From Bombyx mori (Eukaryota; Arthropoda; Insecta; Lepidoptera; Bombycidae), in assembly GCF_030269925.1 (NCBI RefSeq), contig NC_085107.1:7068001-7132000 (forward strand): a DNA stretch of 64,000 nucleotides. The letters are read 5' to 3'. The stretch's first letter is position 1, and every line of letters starts with the position of its first letter. The position numbers and the translations under genes were made by a program. Shown here in pieces: positions 33,966 to 46,907 of the stretch. Under the pieces are notes generated by a model. It saw only the letters and a list, made by a program, of their open reading frames with translations, had not been told where the DNA came from and made no database searches.

Positions 33966-35593
33966 TCGTGACTCATTCACTTGTTGAAGAAAAACAAATT
34001 ATAACAGTTTATGCAATCTTTAAACTCTAATTTGTCTCTTAATTGTGAGATTATTAACTAAGACCTATAAAATACCGTAAACTTGACACATCAGGAAGAA
34101 TTCTCCATTGCAATGAACTACGGCTGCCCCTACCTTTTAAATAGAAACACATAAATACTTCGTTCACAACATATCCTACTTCATCAAAAGTGACATCAAT
34201 TGGTTTAGAGAAATCCTATTGAGGATTTTACTTTATTTTCTAAAAAAAATTATAGGTTCATACATCTAACAATTTCAATCGATCACTTCCTAAATAGTAC
34301 ATAATTTTTGTTATTTCACTTTCGAAAAAAGAAAATATTGCTGCGAAGTTTTGTCGTTATTTTAGAATTCCCAATTGTATTATCTCACGAAACTCAAATA
34401 TTTGGAACCTATTCTTTAATTTTAAAAAAAACCTTTATAAATGCGTTATGCACTATCTATTGTAAATATAATAGTTTACGTTGGACGAACGCTAAGGCTT
34501 CAAGCCGTAGGGATGATCAAAGACAATATAATCACTACGTTTTAGGGATGACATCTGCTCTGAGGGCGAGAGGTGCAATGGTGTGATGCTAAAATTGAGA
34601 TAACGGGGTCCTCTCAAACAAATCTCAGAGAATTAATATCTATACGTAAGATCGACCCATTGTGGATAGCAGTTCATAATAAAGTATCGATGGAACTCAG
34701 ATTTATCGATTTATTTTTATTTCAATTAGGCGATCATTTGTACGGACAAAAGTTTAATAACCCACACCCGTAGTTTTGTTACTCATAAAGATAAATGATA
34801 TATTACGACTAACCTTTATGGCCACACACGATTAGAGCTGGTACGTTATTTCTGAAAATCGTTTTCACATGTACAACGCCAATTCTTATTGAAATTATTT
34901 TATAGATTTTAATAAATAAGAAATAACGTCGGAATAAAGTTACTTAACGATTTTCAAACATGCGAACCGTGTATAAAATTTTATTAATACAAAGTTTGTA
35001 ACACAAAACAAACATACGATAGCTTCGAAGCAAACTTTTGGTTTGCCATTTGTAATGTTTGACACGACAACATTGTTCGTTACTTGTAGAAATATTACAT
35101 AGATTGGATCGATTAATTTATAAAGAGGGCTTTCAGGAATAAAGCTCATTTGTGGTTGGCCAGTCACTTTTCGTTACGTTTTAGGGAAAACAAAAGTGGA
35201 TTCGTGCCCTATTATTTCTAAACTGACTGTACTGTAGGCTATATTAGTATTTTTAACTAAAAACATATTATTCAGGCCCCACTTCATTTTAGTTCAAACT
35301 TAAGTTGCTGTTAATAGTCCTCACCGAATTAATTGCTGAAGTTAGCTCAGTGCCAAGGACATCACGAATGAAATAATCTCCTTTTGTTCCAACCACACAT
35401 ACAAAGCGTTCCCACGTAGAAATGCTTTCAATGCTATAGATATTATATTAACGTAAATGGACTTGCCATTAGCTCAGTCTGATTTAATACCGACAACAAT
35501 AATAATTGCGATATCATCCAATGATTTTTTCTTTATTTTAAGTTCACTTAACTAATGAACGGCTCACGATCAAGATGTTGCTAAGTTTTTTTA
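33966..35593. other. Unannotated DNA
   Basis: Open frames 34308-34586, 34573-34773 and 34940-35167 (-) show no domain. No repeat recognised. Confidence 0.45.
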
Positions 35594-35800
35594 TCCTACC
35601 TTTGCTGATAGCCTTGAAAGGCTATTTCAGCTTCAGCCTAACGTGTAGGTGAGCTCACGGGGCTCAAACCGGAATGTTGCTAACAGTGGCCATAGCAAGA
35701 GCAGTGCTTCGCATAATCTACCACTGGATCGGAAACGCGACCCACTGAGAAGATCCGGCGAGAAACTCAGTGGGCTGTGTCTATGGGCTAATTCGCTTGC
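35594..35800 (+). mobile_element. LINE-like 3' repeat (BMC1-like), fragment
   Basis: GCTGATAGCCTTGAAAGGC through CGGATCGGAAACGCGACCC and AAACTCAGTGGGCTGTGTCT, then loss of homology near 35800. Same family as 20413 and 50168. Confidence 0.75.
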
Positions 35801-37483
35801 GACGAAGGACAAATTAAAATCACAAGTGTAAGACGTAAAATCACAAGCATAAATCACCTGAGGCGAGATAGAATACGACAATGACCGAATTATTCGCATA
35901 CCAGATCAAGCTCAGTGAGCTCGCGAATGTAGGGGGTACTGTTAATCAAACTCGTAATCTTTTGACAACGCCCATTGAAGTTAATAGCCCGAAGACGGCA
36001 ATTCTCAACTTAATTTACAAGAACGATGACTTCAAAAATAAAATACGCAGTTGACAAAACCGGTATTTTATCTCGGGTTATTAATTTCTGTATCGACCAT
36101 CAATCAACCGGAGAGATCGCGACGAATCTTAGTGAAAATCCCTTCAGTCTTTTTACAAACGTATTTTTTTTTATCTCTAGCTTCGATGGTCGATTTTATC
36201 TCAATATGAATCCAGATAATTAAGTGATGTGACAAAAAATGGAGGCGCGATATGTTTTCGGGCCGTCGACTCTCATAATGTTTGATAGTAATGAATGAAC
36301 ACAGATAAGCTGAGACGAGGAGGATGGGTTCAGAGGACAGGTTGGTCCTTTCTGAATGAACATTTTCGTTGTCGCCTCGTGTTTGTGTGCGTCACTTCGG
36401 TCCTGTGTATATTCGGGTCCCATACTTGTTTTGCGTGAGCTCAAGCGTGTGTGACAAAGGTCGACGGATATCGCTTTATCGAGAAAATAAAAAGGTGACG
36501 ATAATAAATCTATCGATAAGTGTTGATTTCGAAATGTGATTTGTCTAATAAAATTTCGACAAACTGTCTTAAATCTTGTTAGTACACAGTGACGACTGTA
36601 TGAGTTAATAACAGTTTAGCTCAAGGAAATTTTAGTGACAAGCCTGTTTTCCGCTATCGTGCGAAAATGAAAGAAAATTCTACTAAAAGTAACTGCATTA
36701 TTCATGTAAATACCATTTGCATGAACGGCACTTTGTGGAATTGCATAAAATTGGGTAGAACAACTCATTAAACAGGTTGTTTAAGACTCAAATTATACGT
36801 ACAGCCCTGTGGAGTGTTAATTAGTCGGCTTTTAGTACATTGTTAAGCGATATACAATACCAATACAACTTGGTACGTAATTTAACAATTTTTTTGTTTT
36901 TAAATTTGTAATTTTTCGACCTGATCCGTAGAATTATTACGAGGTTGTTATAATTTGTAACATCAGGGGAATTATTAAGTCAACATTGAGTATGAATAAA
37001 TGTGAATGCGACTGAACTGATAATAATATCGACTTTTTCTTGTTTTCTTATATTATAGGCATACTGAAGATTAATTTAAGGTATTGTGATGTGTTTGCAA
37101 TCCAGTGTAACGTGCCTGCCTTTTACTTATACATATAATGGTTATTTTTGCTCTGTACTTCTCTAGAAAAATCGATATGATGTGCCCAGGCTCATGTGTA
37201 CTAGGCGACGATTTTATACTTCGCTCTTAACGTGAAAATTCGCTTCTTAGTTGCAGAATGTTATAAAATTATCGCTCACGAGCACCAAGGTGAATTTCAT
37301 ATTGGGAAAGGAAATATAAAAAAACTAGTCACTATTGAAAATGCAGCGCTATATATACTGTATTTACTACGATGTTGAACTAACTATAAGGTTGAAAATT
37401 TAGCGGGTATCCGAAATGAACGAACCTAACCTGACGATCAGAATCGATTAATGAGAAATACTCAAGAAAAAAATCTATAGGTT
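35801..37483. other. Unannotated DNA
   Basis: Moderate GC at 36010-36440 with open frames on both strands (36026-36223, 36220-36444) and no domain. No repeat match. Confidence 0.4.
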
Positions 37484-37560
37484 TTGTTTTTATTGCATTA
37501 GTAGATAAACGAGCACACGGCCCTCCTGGGTTTAAGTGGTTACCGGTAGTAACGGAAATT
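37484..37560 (-). mobile_element. Degenerate Bm1 3'-end fragment
   Basis: TTTTTATTGCATTAGTAGAT, AACGAGCACACGGCCCTCCT and TTTAAGTGGTTACC correspond to the reverse Bm1 3' end with many changes. Confidence 0.6.
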
Positions 37561-38136
37561 ACTGTCGTCAATTTTAGACATGATGCTGAAGACTTCTTTG
37601 TTATTGCCTAATGGCTGATCGTACGAATCGGAACACAAGAATGATTTTCGGATCAAATATGTAAAATAATGATACCTACCCGCAAAGGCTGTATTACCGG
37701 TAATTATTACGCAAATTTATAACTATTACGAATTTGAATTCATTACAATATACGTTTTTTAATATTTCTTTCGATTCTTGCGAGTATTAGACATAATTTA
37801 AATTACTTTTACACGTTAATATCGCGTTTTGTATTTGCCACAACACGGCCGCGTTCACGTAAACGAAATTATTAGAAACGTCGGAAATATTGTAATGTAA
37901 AGATAACAAAAAAAAACTTGTAGATTAAACGGTAAAAGTAGTTTTAGTTATACAGAATGTTGTTCCTTGATCGCAGACATCAATAGTACGTTTTTTTTTT
38001 AAAGATAATTTGCTAAATGTCAACAGAATTAGCACTACGATATGATCACATTGCTCGACAAGAGCTCACCGACCTTATTATCTTTGAAGTCGCAACGACT
38101 TCAATTTAATTCAATTCACTTTAATTTATTAATAGA
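37561..38136. other. Unannotated AT-rich DNA
   Basis: Nothing recognised. Confidence 0.5.
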
Positions 38137-38428
38137 CTAGCTGACCCGGCAGTGTTTGTAGTGCCTCAATCGATAGATAAAAGACCTAAACTTTTGTATA
38201 AAATAAACATAAAACAAACAAAAGGAATCCGTCCGACGGGGGACACATCTAAGGAAAAACAAAATTGTTTTTTTTATATAATTCCGAGCATTTTCATATT
38301 TTTTCACCTTTTAAACCTTCTCTGGACTTCCACGAATAATTCAAGACCAAAATTATCCAAATCAGTCCAGCCAGTCTCGAGTTTTAGCGAGACTAACGAA
38401 CAGCAATTCATTTTTATATATATATAGA
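38137..38428 (-). mobile_element. Short Helitron, 'GTTCTCGAG' family, copy 1
   Basis: On the - strand it begins near TCTATATATATATAAAAATG, contains GTTAGTCTCGCTAAAACTCG and ends GCCGGGTCAGCTAG followed by T. The last 14 bases are the same as the end of the tandem Helitron pair, so a related Rep probably mobilised both. Non-coding. The second copy is at 55764-56055. Confidence 0.85.
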
Positions 38429-38870
38429 TAGATGAACAAGATAAAAAAAATATTGCTTAAGTTGAATTGTGTATAATCAGTAGTTAACATAAATTCGAAT
38501 TGTCGAAGTACGTTAAGACGTTAACCAAATTAACCACAAACGGCGCGACATGAAATCATTTTGATTCGGTGACGGCTGCTCTTCGGAAGCGAATCAAACT
38601 TCGACCAAGCATCCGGCGTGACAATGTTCGTATCTATAACTAATCTCAAATTATAATTCGTCAAGGAATAGTAGAGGGAGCGTTTCTGCAAGTTTCAAGA
38701 TAGACCGCGTGCAGAGCTTCTTAATATTATAATCATATTCTAAACACAGAATACATTAGGGAGGACGGAATGTAACTTTGAACCTCAGAGAGGAGGTGTG
38801 GCGGTGGATAGCCGTTGTATATGTAGAAATATGTCTTGTACTTTATTATTTTATAATATTTGCCTCAAAT
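38429..38870. other. Unannotated DNA
   Basis: Includes a CpG-richer patch near 38540-38620; no gene or repeat recognised. Confidence 0.45.
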
Positions 38871-39118
38871 TTACTGGTGGTAGGACCTCTTGTGAGTCCG
38901 CGCGTGTAGGTACCACCGCCCTGCCTATTTCTGCCGTGAAGCAGTAATGCGTTTCGGTTTGAAGGGTGGGGCAGCCGTTGTAACTATACTGAGATCTTAG
39001 AACTTATATCTCAAGGTGGGTGGCGCATTTACGTTGTAGATGCCCATGGGCTCCAGTAACCACTTAACACCAGGTGGGCTGTGAGCTCGTCCAACCATCT
39101 AAGCAATTAAAAAAAAAC
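38871..39118 (+). mobile_element. Bm1 SINE, 5'-truncated
   Basis: Starts exactly at TTACTGGTGGTAGGACC and runs through the complete body to the A tail. Well preserved. Confidence 0.92.
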
Positions 39119-39497
39119 TCTGATTGTTGCAGAAGTATGTCTCATTACATAGAGAATTTTACGTTCTTCACATACGTGATTGTACAGGTATCAAACAAAA
39201 TACTAAAATCAAGGATCAACTTTTATCGGTAAGAGTTTGTCAATAAAAATGTTATAGGTAACCGGTTCCGCAGAAAAAGTGTGAAATTGCTTTGAAATCG
39301 CGATGGAATCTTTGAGTATAAAATGCATTTATTGCTATAATGGCGCAGGTTGCCGTTCGAAGCTGCTTGGAATATTAGTAGGTTATGTCAAAGAGCGTTT
39401 ATGTGTTACCAATATGAAATCTCTCTATGTTATAAAATAACCCTATTCAAATGAAAGTGAAGAAATTTTTTAAGAAAAATTGAGTATTTTGACTGGT
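39119..39497. other. Unannotated DNA
   Basis: Nothing recognised between two Bm1 copies in the same orientation. Confidence 0.5.
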
Positions 39498-39901
39498 TGT
39501 CGTGGCCTAATGGATAAGACGTCCGGTGCATTCGTATCTAGCGATGCACCGGTGTTCGAATCCCGCCGGCGGGTACAATTTTTTCTAATGAAATACGTAC
39601 TTAACAAATGTTCACGATGTCTGCCATGGCGAAGGCATAAAACATAATGTAATAAAAACTAAACCTGCAAAATTATAATTTGCGTAATTACTGGTGGTAT
39701 ATGTTGTGAATCCGCACGGGTAGGTACCACCACCCCGCCTATTTCTGCCGTGAAGCAGTAGTGCGTTTCGGTTTGAAGGGTGGGGAACTTATATTTCAAA
39801 GTGGTTGGCGCATTTACGTCATAGATATCTATGTGCTCCAGTAACCACTTAACACCAAGTGAGCTGTGAGCTCGTCTACCCATCTAAGCAATAACAAAAA
39901 A
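39498..39901 (+). mobile_element. Bm1 SINE with tRNA-like head, internally deleted
   Basis: TGTCGTGGCCTAATGGATAA and GATGCACCGGTGTTCGAATC form the A- and B-box head, closer to tRNA-Arg than the copy at 341. The body follows but lacks about 40 bp between GGTGGGG and AACTTATATTTC, and several positions after GGTGGTA are deleted. Confidence 0.9.
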
Positions 39902-40418
39902 AACTTTGAACTTGTTCTTGGCTTTCATGGTTCACAAACACTAGATTACAATTGATCAGCGTGGTTTGAAAATTAATGTCACAGAGCAACAATGCATTCC
40001 GATCGCAATGGTAGAAAAATGCATCATTCTAATATAAGCTGTCTAATATAGACTCTGGAATGGCGAAGGAATTCTCATTGTGTTCTTTATTATCTCTAGT
40101 GACCGCTTGACTCAATATATTATTGTGTATGTAGGTGATGCGTTCGCTTTTATAACAATATCATAAGAATTTACAAACCGTATTCTACTGTTTTCATTTA
40201 AAATAATTTTTCTGTCTTACATTTGGTTTAAATGAGGGTTAATTTAAAAATAGCTATGCACCAAATTGAATATTTATATGATTTTAAACACGCTTTCATT
40301 AGATTGATTAGAATTATGTTCGTTTGCATAAATTTTTTAATGTAATTTTCATTGACTTCAAGACAATCAATTAACATTCAAAATTTGCACACGCCTCTAC
40401 AGACAGATGACAATATTA
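39902..40418. other. Unannotated AT-rich DNA
   Basis: Nothing recognised. Confidence 0.5.
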
Positions 40419-40649
40419 TCTACACTAGTCTATAATAATAGTATATAAATCTACAGTGGTTTTTACGGATGTTCCGTTATAACTACTGAACCGTGCATCC
40501 GATTTACTTGAAACTTGGTATCTATGTAGAAAATACATGTACTTAATGGTTAGGCTAATATTTATATGAGTGTTGGACTCCCTAATAATAATGACAATAA
40601 ATAATAATCTTAATTTTAGGTGCCCAGCGAAGCGGGCGAGTACGGCTAG
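40419..40649 (+). mobile_element. Short Helitron with AAGCGGGCGAGTACGGCTAG end
   Basis: Ends CTAG before T (40650). GCCC/GGGC form a hairpin with an 8-nt loop 12 nt before the end. The 5' TC is likely at 40419 after A. Internal text (GTTATAACTACTGAACCG, GATTTACTTGAAACTTGG) is of the type found at Helitron 5' ends in moths. No coding capacity. Confidence 0.75.
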
Positions 40650-41989
40650 TAATTTTATAATTTCGCTCTAATATCATGATCAGTATTGACGGTATAAAAA
40701 ATATGAAATTATTTGTTAGCTCGGTTCGCTATTCAGACGTGGTTCTTCAGTTTTTCTGTAGTACCGTACAAATTTGACAACTAGATAGCTCTGATTAGGG
40801 TTGGCATAATATTTTTATTCCGTATTATGTGACGCCCACGGAAATCATGACCGCTATACACCTTAAAACATTAAATTGAAGCCTAAACTGTATTACGCAG
40901 AGGTTATGTCACTCTTGAAACCGAAATTCGTGACTGGCCATTAGTGGCCAAAAAAGGCGAGATGAGTAATAATAGTGTCGGGAGTTGGGAGACAAAAGAG
41001 TTAGGATGTTATAAGCTTTAAGATTGATGTCTAACTCTTTGAGAGGAGAAAGAGGATTTAAAAATGCATAGTATTTACTAAGTAATTAGTAAATGTCTTA
41101 TTTAGACTGTGAACCTTATTGGTAAACATATTTAGGATCCAAGACAACACAATTAGTCAATGACAGGATATCACTAATGTGAGAGGAATACATATTAACT
41201 AGGGTTCTAATTACAAATGAATATTTGATGTAAGGTAAACAATATACAAATGGTTTAGTAACTTAAGAAAATAAGTATTTTAAATAGTAACATTGATTTA
41301 GAACTTAAGAACTAAGAGTTAGAGCAAATTATGTGTTTATAAGAATCGATATATGACTTAGTCTGAGGGGCATAACAATAGGTACCTACAATACCAAGCG
41401 GGTGTACAATAGCTATACCAATAACAATATAATAATACCGTTATATTCCTTCTGCGACAGGTACGGAAAGAGATGCTGTGGTGTCATATTGGTCGCCAAC
41501 ACACAGCCGAAAATTAAATTTATGAGATTCAATGAAAATTAATGAAGTTCTATATCGATTCATTGCACTGACGGAATTATCTGGAAGTTTGGTACACTAT
41601 AAACACTAACAGTAATTAGTGAACAACGATGTTGATTACACATCAGAAAGTCCGTAAAGCCAACCTTTAAAAAGAAAATGCACTAAATATTTAATGATTC
41701 CTGCTTTGTAGATACCAAATGAAGGATTTATATTGGACAATAATATTGTTTTAACATTATTACTAGATTTCTCAAATCGAAAAACAGTAAAAGTTTACGG
41801 TCTGCGTTTTATAGCCAATACGTGAGGCCATATTAAAGTTCGTAATACTATGTGCTTTGTTTTCTGTTCATATTTCATGCTATTTTCTTTTAGCGCTTAA
41901 TATAATTGAATTTAATTATTCGAAGATCTTATGTTTTATTTATTTACCTAGTTATTGCTACTTATTTAGTGTTCGTGAATGAATCGTCT
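40650..41989. other. Unannotated DNA
   Basis: AT-rich unique sequence. Nothing recognised. Confidence 0.5.
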
Positions 41990-42310
41990 TCATTTATTAA
42001 TACGCTTTTATTAGCTTCAGACGTATGTATGTTTGTAACGGAATCTTTAAACATGATTTTGACCCCCTTCAAAACGTCAGATTAACTCGAAATTTGGTAT
42101 ACTTATTAAGGACCGATGACAATACAATATTAAATTTTTTTATTAAAAAAATTGAAATCCAACTAAAAATAGTAATAATATAATATTTATAACTACTGAT
42201 AATATGCGCCCCACGCTTTTTTTACAATAAAATAATTTTTTCTTACACTATTTTTAATTCAAACTTATTAAAATTTATTTTCTATTTTTTAGTTGGATTT
42301 TCTATAAAAG
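41990..42310. repeat. Unclassified repeat-like segment with internal inverted repeat
   Basis: AAATCCAACTAAAAATAG (42145-42166 region) recurs inverted as CTATTTTTTAGTTGGATTT (42280-42299). A left part (CGTATGTATGTTTGTAACGG, ACTCGAAATTTGGTATACTT) has the look of moth repeats I have seen before. No second copy is in the window. Confidence 0.4.
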
Positions 42311-43204
42311 CGTAATAGGTTAGTTTTTTTAAACTTTTTTTTTCCACTTAACTTCTTAATTCGTAGCTCCCTATCTCATATATTATGTCAAGTAGTGACA
42401 ATAGACCTCGCAAAAAATGCAAACTGATAGATAAAAGCATCTTATTTCTACCATAAAGCAATTCATTTTTATTTCAAAGAGAGCAATTGCTTTGTGGCGT
42501 TTGCGGAGGGTTTACTTTGTGGCGAGCCGTTCTATCCCCAAAGTAGGCAGAAAAAATAGAGGCTAATAAATTTTTGAAAATATCGTGGTGTCAAAGAAAA
42601 TGTGTTTTGGTTTTTCTACCCTTTCACATGCCACCAAGGAATAATTGCTTAACAAAAACCCTGCTTGATGTTAAGTACTCATAATTATGATATTTACTTT
42701 ACCATATAAATGCGCGGTGCGTAATAATGCTAATGCGCTACCAGTTTTGTATCTCCACCCTAACAATGTAGCAAAGACAACAGAAGCTCAAGAGACGTGA
42801 ATTGCTTCAAAAAGATAAGCCAGAGAACGTAAAGTCTCACTACCATTGCATTTATTTTTCTTTGAGTATAATCTGGATCGAGTTACAATCGAACTTAAGA
42901 TTTTTTTTAGCTGTTTTCTTCTCTGTCGCGAGCTACAAATAATTTTATGCCAATTAATTAAAAATACCTTATATGTACAATTATCACATTGAAACAAATA
43001 ATACATACTATATATACCGATATAATAATACAATTTAATATGTTCAAAGAAAACTGAAAATCAACGATATCTGACCTTATACATACATACCTTTCAATTC
43101 GAGTTTAAAATTTTAATGATGATCGTTTTTATTTAACCACGTATTAACATATTTAACGTTTTAAATCTAAAGAGAACGTTTCGATAAGAGCTTAGATGCA
43201 AGAG
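42311..43204. other. Unannotated DNA
   Basis: An 81-codon frame on the - strand (42788-43033) has no domain. Confidence 0.45.
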
Positions 43205-43322
43205 AGTAATTGCTAACCACAGATTAGCCCTAGCAAGAGCAGTGCTTCGCAGAATTTCCCACGGGATCCGATTCGCAACCCACTAAGAAGATCCGGCGAG
43301 AAACTCAGTGGACTGTGTCTAT
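43205..43322 (+). mobile_element. LINE-like 3' repeat fragment
   Basis: CCTAGCAAGAGCAGTGCTTC, CAACCCACTAAGAAGATCCG and AAACTCAGTGGACTGTGTCT place it in the same family as 50168. Confidence 0.75.
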
Positions 43323-43959
43323 GGAATTTTAGTCATTATAACAGAAAAAAAAACCACACCACTCACGATTTTAAACAAAATTTAAAATCGCCTTTCCCTC
43401 GCAAAATTTAGATAGCAACGAAATTCATAAGTCGATATAGTATAATAATGATATTACACGGAAAATTCAAAGTGCGTTCATTTACCTGCGTAGTACCTAT
43501 GTAAACAAGGGCCGGATTACTTCCTTAATCTGTTTGAATAGTCTACCCTGCATAGTATTCATGAATGCGTGCTGTACAAATACAAGCCCAATAACCCTCA
43601 TTTCGATAGATGTTGGCTATACACCCACGTTCATCTATGTTATTATATATTAAGTGTGTGAATGGAATAATTTCGAAGGTATCTGTTCTGTTACTATTCA
43701 TTCTATGGAATTTTGGGTAGAAAATATTAGTCTTTTAAAATAAGTTGTATTTTCCTGAGATAAAGTATTACTATTGTCTCTCACAGTTCGATAAACTACA
43801 AGTCCTATAGCAATTGTTACCATGACAGGTTTTGTTGTGTATATTTATTGATATAATAACATATATGAGGGTGGACGAAATTTTTTTTCTGGATAGGATT
43901 CACGTAAAATCAGTTCTTGGTGACCGACCACATTTCAAAAGGATTCATAATATAGCTGT
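43323..43959. other. Unannotated DNA
   Basis: Nothing recognised. Confidence 0.5.
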
Positions 43960-44060
43960 AGAGTTGCACCGCTGTTAGAATACCGTAGGCAGGTGTAATT
44001 TTTTCCAAGAAAATACTTAACACCTTTTCATCGTGTAATTAAAATCAAATCAGTACAAAG
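43960..44060 (+). mobile_element. Degenerate Bm1 head fragment
   Basis: GTTGCACCGCTGTTAGAATA, then AATTTTTTCCAAGAAAATAC, TTAACACC and GTGTAATTAAAATC follow the tRNA-like head and the next segment of full Bm1 (compare 39545-39655). The body after it is unrecognisable. Confidence 0.6.
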
Positions 44061-44224
44061 TCCTTTTTTCTTCTCTGTACGGGCTGGGTTCCGAAGCTCT
44101 AACGAGGTTCCCGCGCCTAAGGTGGTACGCAAGTTTTGTAGGACTCGTTGGCCTTTTGGTTTGGTTTGGAAATACCGGTCCGGAGTAGGTAGAGGTCTAC
44201 CCACTAAAGCAGGCCCGTAATGTG

Positions 44225-45235
44225 TTTCGTACATAGAATAGCCGTTATACAACAGAATTGCAACGTCAATCTCATGAAATTGGGTTATAGGGGGTACCGA
44301 TATTCAGGTTGTAGTGTATTTTTTTGTTTTGAGGTGGGTGGACGAGCTTACGACTTACCTGATGTTAAGTGAAGCCCATAGACATCTACAAAGTAAATGC
44401 CGCCACCTTGTGATATAAGTTCTAAGGTCTCAGTATAGTTACAACAACTGCCCCACCCTACAAACCGAAACGCATTACTGTTTCACGGTAGAAATGGGGA
44501 AGGGTGGTGGCACCTACCCGTGCGGACTCACAAGATGTCCTACCACCAATGTCTATGGGTAAAGTACTGGTAAGCCACTTAGTAGCTCTTCTAGCTTAGA
44601 TACCATCTCTTGAGCTGTATGAGGTTGAGTGTTGTCGTGTAAGAGCAGCGGGATCGAGGGAAACAAGGCTGGTCGTAGATTTGCGAGCTTCTCTATCATT
44701 CTGTCTAGTTCCTCACAGTACACATCCGCAGTAATTCTGGTGCCATTTGGTAAGAATCTGTGATGAATTATACGGGCAGTAAATTAAACGGTGACTATGA
44801 CTTGTTAGCGGTATGTTTTCGTTTGGGACATTGCCTAGGTGCTAAACCACGGTTAAAAAATCAATTTTTCATCGCAATTGACAATACGGTTCAAAATCCC
44901 ATAATTTCTGTATCAGTTAAGCAACGCGAGGAATATCGTATAACATTAGTTATTGTTCACTCAGTAGGTACACGTCATTAATACTGTGAAACGTTTCTAC
45001 AGCATTGTGATCGCGACGGAATTCGCGTTGATTAAGAAAACACAATTGTAGTAAAAACAAAACTAATAAATAAACAAAAAACAAAATAATCTCACATTTT
45101 TTTAAATAAACTTCATTTGTATTTAGAGTTTATTGCCTCATTATATACACACATTATATACATAAATTACGATTCTAATAGCCAGTCTGGTAAAACGGTA
45201 ACTTCGTAGATAATGACCTATTATTACAGTACACT
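44225..45235 (-). pseudogene. mariner transposase relic 2, with nested Bm1
   Basis: - strand remnant of a mariner transposase. LNQREFRRDHNAVETFHSIN then DVYLL (44945-45030) is the N-terminal helix-turn-helix region. LLLHDNTQPHTAQE (44610-44655) contains the second catalytic Asp (codon at 44634-44636). Then VSKLEELLSGLPVLYP appears, and the frame dies. Stops, an internal deletion between the N-terminus and the RCLTDTE segment, and the loss of the third Asp make it inactive. It is homologous to relic 1 over the coding part and over the right flank (45105-45220). Confidence 0.82.
44319..44549 (-). mobile_element. Bm1 inserted in mariner relic 2
   Basis: Reverse Bm1 from TTTTTTTG to CCTACCACCAA. 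Relic 1 shows the uninterrupted site (GTTGTAATATCTATGGGTAA, 22431-22450), while here TTGTAGTGTA lies left and TGTCTATGGG right of the SINE. Confidence 0.9.
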
Positions 45236-45467
45236 CAACGTACGATAGGTAGGTTAGAAATTAATGTTTTTCATACTATTAGTGATAGTCAGAGTATGAT
45301 CGAGTTCTACTCGATGGATTATATTTTAGAGCTGTCTATTGGTTAAACATTTAAAAATAAATCTTTTAAATAATAAATTGTAGCATTTGTTTTAGTTCAT
45401 GGATGCATCTAATCAAATAATGCGGAAATGTCTTCCGGCAAAAGCTCCCCTATCAAACCTTTAACAA

Positions 45468-45900
45468 TCTATATATTAATACGTGAAGCAAAAACTTTGT
45501 ATCCCTTTTTACGAAAATTGCGCGGACGGAGTAGTATGAAATTTTCCACACTTATAGAGAATATAGAGAAGAAGTGCACAATGCTAATATTTTTTAAAAA
45601 TAATGCATAAAAGATACATTAAATCAATAAAGAAAACATTACACACACTACATACCATGTATTTGACGCACACATGCATGCATACTATTTATTGTCAAAT
45701 TTTTGTTCTTGACGTCTGTTGTCAATTGAGAATAGATTAAATATTGTTTGTCTTTGTTAATATTTTTTACAGTGTAGTCTTGGCGAAATTTGTGATTATA
45801 GAAGTATAAAATACAAACACACAATAAAGTACAAACTTACAATTCTTTAATTATCAAAACTTTAATTATAGTCGAATTTCGACTACTGCGGGACCTCTAG
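45468..45900 (+). mobile_element. Non-autonomous Helitron (Lep1-like), copy E
   Basis: TC after A (45467), CTAG (45897-45900) before T. Hairpin and GCGGGACCTCTAG end intact. Confidence 0.92.
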
Positions 45901-46385
45901 TAGTTTACAATTCTGAATTTCTAATGTTTTAGAATGTAAGGTCTTTTAAATAATTGCTTTGTTTTACTGTTTCAAGGTTTTGTGCGTGAAATTCTAGTTT
46001 ACATACATACTGGCTTCGTTTTAAAATGTAGGTAAACAAATTAGAAGATTGCCTATTCATATTTCTAATTATAATGTTTCATTTAACAATCGAAATAATA
46101 TTTTTATGTTTACATTTTTATAAAAAAATAAAAAAAACTATGTTACGTTTCCAATACCTATCGTTTGATATGATCATCCTAAAATTTAATCAGTAACACT
46201 TTAGATCGTTCCACTTTTGATAATTGAACAACGAAATGCAATTAGCTTATTTGTGATGTTTTATTAAACAACAAAATACTTAGGAAAACGGGAACTGTAA
46301 AATTCAACGCTAACAACTTTACTTAGGCACGCCGAATATTTTTGAACAGTATCAGTTCATATCGCGAGAGCGCATTTGTAGCGTA
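45901..46385. other. Unannotated AT-rich DNA
   Basis: Nothing recognised. Confidence 0.5.
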
Positions 46386-46563
46386 AGGCTGAGTTTACAC
46401 GACTTTATTCTGCACGTTTTCTTTGTATTCGTTATTATAGCCCGGGTGTTCATACGGTAGATTTTCATTTGTGTAAAAACGAACGTGTGAACGAGACAGA
46501 GCTATACTATGCGCAACTGCAACGTTAAAATTCATTCTATTTGCTTTACAAGTCCGTTGAGCA

Positions 46564-46903
46564 TCTATATATTAATACGTGAAGCAAAAACTTTGTATCC
46601 CTTTTTACGAAAATTGCGCAGACGGAAGAGTATGAAATTTCCCACACTTATAGAGATTATAAAGAATAAGTGCACAATGCATTTTTTTTTTTTTAAATAA
46701 TGCATAAAAGATACATTAAATCAATAAAGAAAACATTACACACATTACCGTGTATTTGACACACACACGCATGCATGCTATTTGTTTATTCTCAAACTTT
46801 TCATTGCAGTCTGTCAGTTATAGTGTGTCAAATTGAGAATAGATTAAATACTGTTTTCTCTTTATTAATATTTGTCTAAAGTGTAGTCTTGACGAAATAT
46901 TTT
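46564..46903 (+). mobile_element. Non-autonomous Helitron (Lep1-like), copy F, 3'-truncated
   Basis: 5' end intact (TC after A at 46563); homology continues to GTGTAGTCTTGACGAAAT. The hairpin and CTAG terminus are missing, replaced by a Bm1 junction block. Confidence 0.85.
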
Positions 46904-46907
46904 ACAC

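Noticed and set aside
45428..46700. Two similar open frames containing YILIREAKTLYPFLRK
   Set aside because: They are translations of the 5' end of the Lep1-like Helitron and begin in unrelated flanking DNA.
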